This document shows positions 44,133-53,537 of a stretch of DNA of 64,000 nt, in pieces; positions within the stretch are counted from its first letter, which is position 1, and every line of letters begins with the position of its first letter. The translations under genes and the position numbers were made by a program. The notes under the pieces are model-generated. The model had not been told where the DNA came from, did not search any database, and was given only the letters and a program-made list of their open reading frames with translations. The stretch lies in assembly GCA_950097015.1 (NCBI GenBank), contig CATNEN010000011.1, positions 6,340,001-6,404,000 on the forward strand. Direction: 5' to 3'. The stretch is from Macrostomum hystrix (lineage: Eukaryota; Platyhelminthes; Macrostomidae).

Positions 44133-44990
44133 TAAGAGAACTCGAGTCAACACTCGATTCTGGTAATTGATGTGCATCACGGGTAGTCATTAAAATATTT
44201 TTTAAAGCTGTTTTTGTTTAAGAAACAATAGAATTCATTTTTATATTTTGCTTCAAACTTAACTAAATCATACTGTACCTCGGTAATGTATTTGTTGAAT
44301 TACGTTAAAAAAGAGCAGGCAGATAATAAAAATGAAGAAAAATATTATGCTTTTAAAAGTGAAAAGAAATTGTCAGATAATGTCCGACAAATCATATCCG
44401 ATAATGAATCTACTTCATTGATAAAAATTAAGCACCAGTAGAAATTAGTTATTTGTAGGAGCGAAGATAAAAACCACACCTACGAGCTAAACGGATTAGG
44501 ACGGATTTTCAGTACATCCTTTCAGTCCGTGGACAAGGCGGCCACCAGACCCACCCAATTATCGACCAGGTTAGGTGTAATAAGCGAATAATAATTAAGC
44601 AGATGACGCTTAAGAATTGAGATGGAAATCAAAATTCGTTGACAAAGTTTATCACGATGAATTAATTGTAAACCAGAATTATTTATCAATCCCGTGCACG
44701 ACGATATCATTTTTAGGATACACGTGGAAGCGTACCTATTGTTACTATGGTTTAGCATGCTAACAACGCTTCACTGAGAAGTAGATTTTTTAATGATGTT
44801 TCGCAAATTTGACCATAGACTATTGGTTGCTATACATAGTTCTATTTATATACTTCGCTTCGCTCGCTATTGTAGTTAGCCTACGCATGTTGAAACGAAG
44901 TTGAAACTAACGGCAGCCCGCCCTCTGCTGTTGTCTATGGTCGAATTCCATATATATGCACAACACAAATATGGACAACACAAATATGGC
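44133..44990. other. AT-rich intergenic with a SINE-2 fragment
   Basis: At about 44512-44575 the minus strand reads gataattgggtgggtctgg and cacggactgaa, matching the middle and tail of SINE family 2. The rest is unique and shows no gene. Confidence 0.45.
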
Positions 44991-44992
44991 TA

Positions 44993-45072
44993 GGCTGCTC
45001 GGGCTGAAACGAGGTGAAACGCCTCGACGATACGACCCTCGATGTTTTACCTCGTTTCAGCCCTCTGCAGCC
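44993..45072. ncRNA. Hairpin-forming inverted repeat, pre-miRNA-like
   Basis: The two arms are ggctgc + gggctgaaacgaggt + gaaac and their near-exact reverse complement gtttt + acctcgtttcagccc + gcagcc. They pair over about 26 positions, with one G-U pair and one small internal loop, around a 23-nt loop. Either strand could be transcribed. Size and shape fit an animal pre-miRNA, but a short inverted-repeat transposon relic is equally possible. No known family was recognised. Confidence 0.35.
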
Positions 45073-45539
45073 TATCAATATTGGTATAATCCACTTCATT
45101 AGCAGATACTCCGATAAAAGAGTCGATCGGAAAGTTTTTCCAATGTACGAGGAAAGTTTCGTATTTTCGGAATCGACAGTGAAAAACGTAAACATACGAG
45201 TATAACCAAATCCTTTGCATTTCTTTACTCCTTTTTGCTCTATAGTCTATGGCACAGCTTAGCTGATGTCCAACCTCTGTATTTCTCTACCGATTTTCGC
45301 TGACAGTTTTCTACGGCACAGTTGTAACCATAGACATACACACTCTGTGCAGTCTATCGAACGTTTCTGATTCGATATGGCATCGTAAAACTATCAGCAT
45401 TAAACAATGCTTCAGCGTTAAATAATGCTTCAAGTCGAGTATGCTAAACCAAAGTAACAATAAGCTTACACAAGTGATACAATCGGTAAACATCAATTTC
45501 GGTGAACTCTTGTACCGTATGAATTATCTCTTAATGTGT

Positions 45540-48500
45540 CTATGCGGATTGGACGTTAAATGTGATAACTTGCTGAGCCAGGCCGCACAGGTTCTGTCCC
45601 TGGGCAATCTGCAGATAGCCGGCCATGCCCCAGTCGGTGCCCCACGAGTTGCGCACTAGGTAGTGCGGCACTGGCCCGCTAGCCAGATCGTAGCCGACAA
45701 TCTGCACGGCGTGATTCAGATCCGTGTCGCAATTGTGCATTATGACACCGTCGACGTAGTATTGCCACAGGTGTGCGTCAACTGCTACGGCCGCCGTTCC
45801 GCTGCGCCACAGGTGGTCAAGCAAGGCGTCTTCGTGGGACACCATGCTGTGGCAGATGAATAGGCAAAAAATATTTCATTGGAGCTACTTAACGGTAGAA
45901 AGAGCACGCTATTTCCCCCTGGGTATTTCAAATTCCCACTGCCTACTTCACGATAGCTCACAAACACAATGACCGATTTTCCGCTTTTTCCGTGGAACCA
46001 ACTTTTAAAGCTGTCCGACGTCAGCAACGTCGAGATATTTAGCGATTCTTGTCGAAGACCCTGGTGACAAGGACAACTGACATTGCTCTGTATAAACCTT
46101 TGTTGGTCCGAAGGTCGCCTGTATGTCTACAGGTCAGCGTAGATGGTCACCATTGTCCAATTCATTCACCGATTATGTCTACTGACTCAAGACTGCATCC
46201 AGAAGAGGATTGTTTCGTTTTACTTTGGGAACGATGCCGGCTTTGAGATGCCGATCGGTTGCTTTTTTGAAGGTCCCCACGGTCGCCGCCGATTCTCGAG
46301 ACGGTGATGAAAGGGACCCTGTTGACTGGGACGCTGAGAACAAAGGTCCCGGTGACTGATTGACATGATGAGCCGAAATGAGTTTGTGGAGCCGAAATAG
46401 TTATATTATGAGATTTTTTGAGCGGAAAAATTATGCCTACGAGCTTGAATATTCGTGGTCTTGGCCACCTGACACCCCGACGAGAATCTTTAAATATCTC
46501 GACGATGCTGATGTTTTGTATTTCCTTGGATAGAGCGGAAAGCACACTGGGTGGCTGTGTGTAACGACCCTCGGTGCCTATAGACTGTACAGCTAGCTGT
46601 ACGCAACCTTCATAAGCGCCACGCAATTATAGCAGCGATTGGATTTGGTTTGATTTCTAATGACCTACCTGTATATTTTTTCTGCTAAATTGTTACCAAA
46701 TCCATTATTCACTTTCGAGCCGCCAAAGTCGTTCAGATAACTCACTTCTGGCACTGAACATTGACTGTGGCAATCTGGTAGCCGCTAGTTACTTGTCTGC
46801 AAGGCTCGTTCTTGCCAACATATGGATAGAGACTCTCCTGAGCTATGCGAGTGCTGCCGCCCTGAATTGTAAATTGTTAGTGAAAACTAGCTTGATCTGG
46901 CACAAACAGTTTACATGTAACCGTTCCACCCATTTCAGCTTGTCTCCCACCCACCCCATTTAGCCATTTAGTCCCCAACCCAACCACCGGGGGTGAGTGG
47001 CAGGGCGGTTATCGTGTTTGTCTCTTGAGCCAAGGTAGCCTGAGCTCGATTCCGCGGCGAGGCCGTTTATTTGGGGCGCAGCCGCGGAGAGAAGGCTTGG
47101 TGGCTTGTTGTGCAATTTACGCCCATGAGGGCCAACCTTCAAGGCACAGTGACAGTGTACACTGCCTGACGATGAGAAAGTCAGGGCAGATGTACACACC
47201 TGTGAGCGTATGCCTGTGTACAGTATCCGTGTGCGTGTGTGCTCAAGAGTCAGCGAAATGGGCAGAATTGCCTTCTCGCTGGCTGCAGGTCTAGTGCCTG
47301 CAGCCCTGCTGCAATTATAATAAATATAATATAATAGCTAAACCAACCCATTCAGCCTAACCCGCTCCGTAAAGCTTGTCCCGTAACCCAACCACCCCAT
47401 CCAGCCTGACCCACTTCGTTAAGCTTGTCCCGTAACCCAACCACCCCATCCAGCCTGACCCACTTCGTTAAGCCTGTCCCGTAACCCAACCACCCCATCC
47501 AGCCTGACCCACTTCGTTAAGCCTGTCCCGTAACCCAACCACCCCATCCAGCCTGACCCACTTCGTTAAGCTTGTCCCGTAACCCAACCACCCCATCCAG
47601 CCTGACCCACTTCGTTAAGCCTGTCCCGTAACCCAATCACCCCATCCAGCCTGACCCACTTCGTTAAGCCTGTCCCGTAACCCAACCACCCCATCCAGCC
47701 TGACCCACTTCGTTAAGCTTGTCCCGTAACCCAACCACCCCATCCAGCCTGACCCCTTACCCACACAGTTTAGCTTGTCCACCCACATCATTCAGGCTGT
47801 TCCCTCACTCACCCCAATTAGCTTGCTCGCTTACCCACCTATCCAGTTGGTCTTGTCATCTGAAACTCAGTTTTAAGCTGGCTCCCTCTACGCGTTTAGG
47901 TTGAGCAAGTTCTCAATTCTGTAACACTACTCACCGAGTAGTACACTGCGGTGTGACAAATATCGCCACCGGCGCATCCAGCAGAGCCAGCTGTGCAGTC
48001 GGTCACCTGTTGAACGCTCAGCTCAGTCAGGGGGCCCTGCCTGGTACCAGTAAACTCGCTTTCAGCCACCTCAGTAATGGCAAAAGCCCAGCAGGCGCCA
48101 CAGGAGCCTTGGTTTTTAACACCGGTCACAGCATTGACATCGCGCCTGTTACAATAGGAGCAGGGTCAAAAAAACCAAAGCCTTAAGACACCATGAAAAC
48201 AAAAAAACCCATTCAGACTAATAAATTGTAAATGACGCATCACACCAGAGTGGAAACAAATACACTGTCGGCTGTCTCACTATAACATTTAACAAAAAAT
48301 AATGCCGATTTGAAATTAAAATAGCTAATAATTACGGCAATTTTTTTCCACAAAGTCTTCATTTTTACCAGTCAATGCGATCGGGCCGAGTTTCGAATGA
48401 AACGATGTCTTTGAATGCTGGAGAATTGTCACTGCGACGCAATCTGCTTAGCCTTGGCTCCGTAGCACTGGTACTCACATTCGATATCAAAGAAGATAGA

Positions 48501-50048
48501 TAACGCTCTGGAACGGGTCATTTTTAATATTCAGATATTATTAATGTGGCTAAAACATTAGTGAGAAGTTCAGCTTTGAATGCTACAAAGAAGCAATTAA
48601 ATTAAGTGTAGAAAAGTACTTTTAGCCATTCGGTGTCACAGAACACAATATTGTTCTGCCTACAAATTTCGCAACTCTTATAAAAAATGAACAGGTAAAA
48701 TGTAAATAGTTTTTAATGGAAAGTTTAAAAACTGAATTAGTTCACAATCACATGTTGCAGCGTGTTTACGAGCATTATAGTATTATAATATTAGTAGTTA
48801 TTTATGAAAAGTGCTACAACGCGCGAATTAATATCGATATAAAATCGAAATCTTAACGCTCGTCGATTAAGTTTTATTAATCTGTTCGCTAGTTTACGAA
48901 ATTGTTTGCAATCCTCTAGTATTGCACGTTTAATTCTTTAACGAAAATATTTAGGACTTATAGATCTTAGCTACCAGCAAGTAAATACTTTAACTCGCGC
49001 GAGTTTTCGGATGATGTGGCAGTGCATACATAGCTATGTCTATGGCCAAAACCAAGGAAAAGAGAGAAGATGGGCGGGAGCGCAGAATACATTGTGTATT
49101 TTGTGGCCGGGAGGGACTAGGAGGAAAGATGATTTCATTCTTGCATTTATACTTTTCAAAAAATTATTTTCTGGGTGGCACACTACTATGCCGTGTAAGT
49201 GCATGTGCACTTCTATGACATCTGATTGGCTTGTTATTGTTGTTTGCAGGTTGCTAGCTAGTGATTGTTTATATTTTTTACTTTAAAAGTCATTAAAATT
49301 GTCGTTATAAAATCAATTTGAATTAAACGTATGAAACTATAGAGGATTAACTAGAGGATTGCTAACCGGCTGTGTTCTTTGCTACTTCTTTGTTAAATGT
49401 TAAGTCCTATATGAATGAGAAATATAAGAAAACAAGTAGGCGTACAATACAAAGGCTGCACTCTTTACCGCGAAATTCAAGTGGACTTAGGTGCATAAAT
49501 TTGGTGATGCCAAATCTGGCGGCGCCTTTGATCCTGCTGGCGGGCTCTTTGCTGGCCAGGCGAGACTCAATTAAGGCGGCCACAGTTAACAAATTATCCT
49601 GTCAGAAAGTATATTCGTCACAGGCAGTAATTAGAGAGTTATAAATTAATAAGTTATAATCAGTTATAAAGTATCTGAAGTCAGATAAAATAGTTAATAC
49701 AGATCATTTAATTACCCGAAAGATAAACTGCCGCTTATCCAATTCTCCGCTAGCCATGCCATCCATGTGGGGATAATTTTCTCCACGATCAATGTACTTT
49801 TTAAACAAACACGCTACCACGCCGCGGGAGATGCATTTTTTGCCTAGGCCCAATCTGACGCACCAACCGATAAGCTGGTACAGATGATCGTTTAGCGGCA
49901 GGCTGGCATTGCAGATGCCGGCAGAAAATTGGCGCCTATTTTCTTCAGTGGGGTGTTCGCTACTAATCGAAAACAATCCATGGTGCCGTACAGCTGAGAC
50001 CAAGCAAGCGAACGAGGCAACAGTTAAAATGATTGTTAGGCAGCCCAT
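45540..50048 (-). CDS. Papain-family (C1A) cysteine protease, cathepsin L-like
   Basis: Secreted or lysosomal cysteine endopeptidase precursor, 411 aa. Coding exons, minus strand: 50048-49716, 49598-49469, 48507-48369, 48145-47935, 46861-46746, 45846-45540; phases agree throughout. Order: signal peptide (GCLTIILTVASFACLVSA); an unusually Cys-rich pro-region; an I29-type inhibitor prodomain with a partial ERFNIN pattern (RQFIFRDN) and FGITKFMHLSPLEF; mature enzyme starting near RIDWRDVNAVTGV. Catalytic residues are all present: oxyanion Gln and Cys in NQGSCGACWAF, His in LNHAVQIVGY, Asn in VRNSWGTDWG. About 70 residues upstream of the prodomain core, with six Cys, are not typical and are not recognised. 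A TATA box lies 5'. Confidence 0.92.
46010..46071 (-). repeat. Copy of a dispersed 40-bp motif
   Basis: On the minus strand: gggtcttcgacaagaatcgc followed by taaatatctcgacgttgctg. Related copies are at about 32100-32125 (+), 46478-46516 (+) and 59676-59722 (+). It lies in intron 5 of the protease gene. The family is not recognised. Confidence 0.55.
46540..46645 (+). mobile_element. Tail fragment of SINE family 2
   Basis: tagactgtacagctagctgt then acgcaaccttcataagcgcc and acgcaattatagcag match, with substitutions, the tail of the copy at 41548-41840. It lies in intron 5 of the protease gene. Confidence 0.5.
46989..47340 (+). mobile_element. tRNA-derived SINE, family 1, full length
   Basis: Complete copy: head gggggtgagtggcagggcgg and gagctcgattccgcgg; body gcgcagccgcggagagaagg and gacagtgtacactgcctgac; tail cctcgctggctgcaggtcta relative, then tgcaattataataaatata. 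It lies antisense in intron 4 of the protease gene. Confidence 0.9.
47375..47755. repeat. 49-bp minisatellite in protease intron 4
   Basis: About seven copies of a 49-bp C-rich unit containing ccaaccaccccatccagcct and acttcgttaagcctgtcccg. Variation is almost confined to one site (aagctt versus aagcct). Confidence 0.95.
48508..49468 (-). other. Protease intron 2, nothing recognised
   Basis: AT-rich intron between the two prodomain exons. The only ORFs are short and lack recognisable similarity. There is no tandem array. Confidence 0.6.
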
Positions 50049-50744
50049 TTTGATTAAACAGCCAGTTAAATTTTCAAGTTGGTGCTGAAATGAAGCTAGG
50101 AAAGGTAATAAAACTATTTCTTTGTTCTGCCACCATCTATTTATAAACGGTGATACATAGAGCAAAGAGCCAGCTCTTTTAGAAAATCGAGCATATTAAA
50201 TCTTAAGAAAAAAACAACACAATTTGTAAAAAATGGTAACCATTTAAAAACTTTAAAACGATAGTAAGCGAATGATACCCTAGGGGAGAGGCAAAAAGTA
50301 AGAAAAACGACGACTGGTAAAATCTGTCAGCCAATCAAAAGTCGGAGGAAGCGTAGGAAGTGTGAAGTTAAAATGACTGGGTCGCCTGAGCAAAAAAGGG
50401 CAGACAATCTATGCCAAGTAAATCAAGCAAATGTCTTATTTCGTCATAAAATATATATTGATTCAAACTCATCGCTTTAGTTCACTAGATGTACTTTACA
50501 ATACTCGCGAAGTATTGACACTCGATGGGTAGAGGGCAAGGCAACTCCATGCAGTGGCCATAGACAAACTAATCAAACTCCTATCCTTCCAATTCTGAAC
50601 TGGATTCAGTGCAGTGCCCATAGACAACAAGTCGCAGACAGGTCTGGACTGAAAATAAAATGAAAGAAAAGGAGAATTTATTTTAACCGAGAGCATATTA
50701 TTGTTCGTCTGCACTCTCCACAATCCTGCAGACTCTAAACAAAA
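50049..50744. promoter_or_regulatory. Divergent 5' region of the protease and CPEB genes
   Basis: For the protease (minus), a TATA box CTATTTATAAAC-type element at 50137-50149 lies about 100 bp upstream of the ATG. For CPEB (plus), no TATA box was chosen. An acceptor-like ccacaatcctgcag ends at 50730, 15 bases before the ATG, suggesting a 5' UTR intron or a trans-splice site. Confidence 0.5.
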
Positions 50745-52139
50745 ATGAACGGGCAACAGCCATTCATCCCTGTGCAATTAAATCTAGGAAATTTCGGATT
50801 TTCTGATTTTAGTGCCATTCAGCCAGCTGCGTATTTCACCTATCTGCCACAGGCTCTATTACCATCGTCGCTACCACTACCTGTTCAAGTGCCGCAGCTG
50901 CAATCAACGACACAGACAACGCAAAGCAGCAACGGCAATAGCAGCGACATTGGTAGCAGTCAATTAGCCCGAATCGCACATGCGGCCAATAACGCAGCAG
51001 TTTTATCTTCGCAGGAGGACTCAACTTCTAGTGCCAGTGCTACCGCTGCTTGGAAAGTTGACGATCTTGTAGCTCAGCTTCTTGGTACCGTTGATCCAGG
51101 TTCCTGGTCTTCTTGGGGCCTTAACGCTGACTGTGTTAACGGGGCCGGAGACAGCTTTAGTATCAAGGAGATTCCAGCTGAGACCCAGAGCTTCCCTGAA
51201 AGCGACGACAACGATATCGCGATCCAAAAAAATATTGATCGTCATTTTCATCCGGATGAAGACAGTCGTAAACCGAGGCCAAACTCAATAAGAAGTGAAA
51301 AAGAGGCTGTATGGACTGGAACAATGCCCGTGCGCGTGTACAAGAACGCCAGATTCTCGCAAAAGGTGTTTGTCGGTGGTCTGCCGCTGATGGTAAAGTC
51401 AAGCGAAATACAAAAAGTGTTCAGCTCCCTGGGCAGCACCCGCGTCATTTTACCAAAGACGAGGGGTCCGTCGGGAGCGAATCAGATCCATGGATACTGC
51501 CACATCGTTTTGAAGGACGGCAAGTCTGTCAAGCGTCTGCTCACCAGGTGCCAGAAAAATGTTGATAATCCGGACGACACAATCATGGTGATAGTTCAGA
51601 GCTACGAGTACTTTTACGAAATGCAGCTCGGCAATGCCAAGAAGAATGTTCAAATCATACCATGGTGCACCAACGACTCACACTATACCCATCAGATGAG
51701 CAGTAGTGGCAAGAAGCACGTTGTCTTCGTCGGCGCCCTGCACGGCATTATGACGGCGGAGTTCCTCGGCCGCGTTATGTCCGATCTGTTCGGCAATATC
51801 GAGTTTGTTACGCTGGACACGGATCGTTTCGAATACCCAATCGGCAGCGCCCGCGTGGGCTTCACTAGTCGCGAGTCCTACATGAAGGCTTTGAAGACCA
51901 ACTTTGTCAAGATCAAGACTAGCCGCTTCTCCAAAGTGGTGCAAATCGAGCCTTACCTCGAGGACTCCGCCTGCTCCGTGTGTAATCAGTGCATCGGTGT
52001 AAACTTCTGCAAGTCTGACGTATGCTTCCGCTACTACTGCACGCAGTGCTGGGAGCGCATGCACGCCTGCCTCGACCACAGAAGCATGATGGAGCACCAG
52101 CGTCTGAACAAGAAGCGGCAAGAAGAGTCCGGCTACTAG
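50745..52139 (+). CDS. CPEB1: Cytoplasmic polyadenylation element-binding protein, CPEB1-like
   Basis: RNA-binding translational regulator that recognises UUUUAU elements in 3' UTRs and controls poly(A) length in germline and neurons. It is 464 aa. A 200-residue low-complexity N-terminus (Ser/Gln/Asn-rich) precedes RRM1 from about residue 206 (KVFVGGLP), RRM2 from about 324 (HVVFVGALHG, then YPIGSARVGF), and the C-terminal ZZ-type zinc module from about 409 (CSVCNQC, CFRYYCTQCW, two His after it). The FC-x4-CF-YYC-x2-CW spacing favours the CPEB1/Orb subfamily over CPEB2-4. RRM1's RNP1 (HGYCHIVL) is diverged. The coding sequence has no intron, unusual for CPEB genes and compatible with retrocopy origin. 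It lies head-to-head with the protease gene. Confidence 0.93.
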   Translation: MNGQQPFIPVQLNLGNFGFSDFSAIQPAAYFTYLPQALLPSSLPLPVQVPQLQSTTQTTQSSNGNSSDIGSSQLARIAHAANNAAVLSSQEDSTSSASATAAWKVDDLVAQLLGTVDPGSWSSWGLNADCVNGAGDSFSIKEIPAETQSFPESDDNDIAIQKNIDRHFHPDEDSRKPRPNSIRSEKEAVWTGTMPVRVYKNARFSQKVFVGGLPLMVKSSEIQKVFSSLGSTRVILPKTRGPSGANQIHGYCHIVLKDGKSVKRLLTRCQKNVDNPDDTIMVIVQSYEYFYEMQLGNAKKNVQIIPWCTNDSHYTHQMSSSGKKHVVFVGALHGIMTAEFLGRVMSDLFGNIEFVTLDTDRFEYPIGSARVGFTSRESYMKALKTNFVKIKTSRFSKVVQIEPYLEDSACSVCNQCIGVNFCKSDVCFRYYCTQCWERMHACLDHRSMMEHQRLNKKRQEESGY

Positions 52140-53036
52140 TGTGCACAAGAGGATAACCAAGTGGCTTAAGGCAAGTGGAGCTGAGTTTCTGAACAACTAG
52201 ATAATATGTCGAGCCTCTACTGCCGATTGAGTAAAAGCTGCAGTTAAAAAAACTCAAGTACAATTTATAGTTAATAATGTTCTAGTTCAATTATAAAAGC
52301 ATAATGTACCGTAGAAACGTTAATTATTAAAACGCACAAAATGAAAACGCAATTTTACTTCTAGAAGTCCAATGGAGCTAATTGAGGGAAAAGACTATTT
52401 CTATAGTAAAGAACCGTTATAAACTGATTTTAACCAGCATAAAAACACATTTTCTATTTCAACAATTTTCTTTTCCGGTAAGGTTTTACATTTTTCTATT
52501 TTTTTGTGCTCTAGTTAAACCTTATGCTTTTCGACAAGCAAATGCATGTTTCTAACCAAGATTTTACCCACGTTTTATAACCTAATGCACTTCATATTTA
52601 ATTTTTATGAAACTTCCGGTCTGCTTATTCCGCGTTTCCAAAACTTTAACCCTGCTTGTTGGTACTAAAGCCTTAACCTTTTATGCCTAGCTGGATTACA
52701 AAAACGTTTATTAACTCTTCAGTTGTTTTACCGCAATCGCTGAGTTAGATGGTTTCATAAAAATACTTTAACCTGTACTTAACTAAACATGTTCATTTTT
52801 ATCAGCTACGCCACTTGTTTTGTTAATCTAATGCGCTAACAAATTCGACTGTTGTTAAACAATTTAAAACAGAATTCAAAAATTTACCTTTAAAGTGTTT
52901 TAAGAGCAACGTATTTTTTTCTGCTAATAGCAAAGTTTTTTCAAATTTCCTGATTAATTCTCTAGAGAGAACTCTTTTCTGATGTTTCTGCAGCCTCGTT
53001 GGTTGAGTCTTTAGGACAGGTTTTTAAAGCAATAAA
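52140..53036 (+). other. Presumed CPEB 3' UTR with CPE-like motifs
   Basis: Four TTTTAT motifs (52573, 52603, 52679, 52797) lie ahead of an AATAAA at 53031-53036, the first clear poly(A) signal. TTTTAT is the core of the element bound by CPEB itself. In AT-rich DNA several copies are expected by chance. Confidence 0.4.
53031..53036 (+). terminator. Candidate poly(A) signal AATAAA
   Basis: AATAAA about 0.9 kb beyond the CPEB stop codon, followed by a T-rich stretch at about 53070. No other canonical hexamer was seen between the stop and this point. Confidence 0.4.
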
Positions 53037-53537
53037 AGTTATCACTCAAAGAAAGAAGTCCTTTGTCTTAATTTTTTAAATCAAAAATCAAAGGGAGTTA
53101 ATAAAACACGGCTTTATAATTGTCTGATGCAGAATTGCAAGTGTAATGCAGTTTAATACTAAACAAACAACAGAGCCATTTTTGCAATCGCATGATTTTC
53201 AGATAACAAACTACTTCAGCCAAGCAGTTGCCAATAATTGGGATGTACAGAGACCAGAAAGGCACAATACAACAGATAAATCGGCTTGTAGATGAAAGGG
53301 AGAAATGCATTGTAACCGTAAAAAGACAGCGACTTGAGGAGAATGGAAACGGATTAAAAGTACTTCAAAGGGATGTTTTGGTGTGGGGATGAAGAACTTG
53401 CTCAAGGGGGATAAGCTGTCCATCTAACCTGCTCAATTGGGATAACTGCTCTTAAGTTAGGAGTTTTTGAGGGCTCTGGACGCATTGTCTAGACACAGCC
53501 CAGAAACTAAGCCCAAGAGGTTGAATTTCGCAAAGCA

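Noticed and set aside
49011-49286. Plus-strand ORF in protease intron 2
   Set aside because: About 90 codons, no domain, overlaps another frame of similar length; probably chance.
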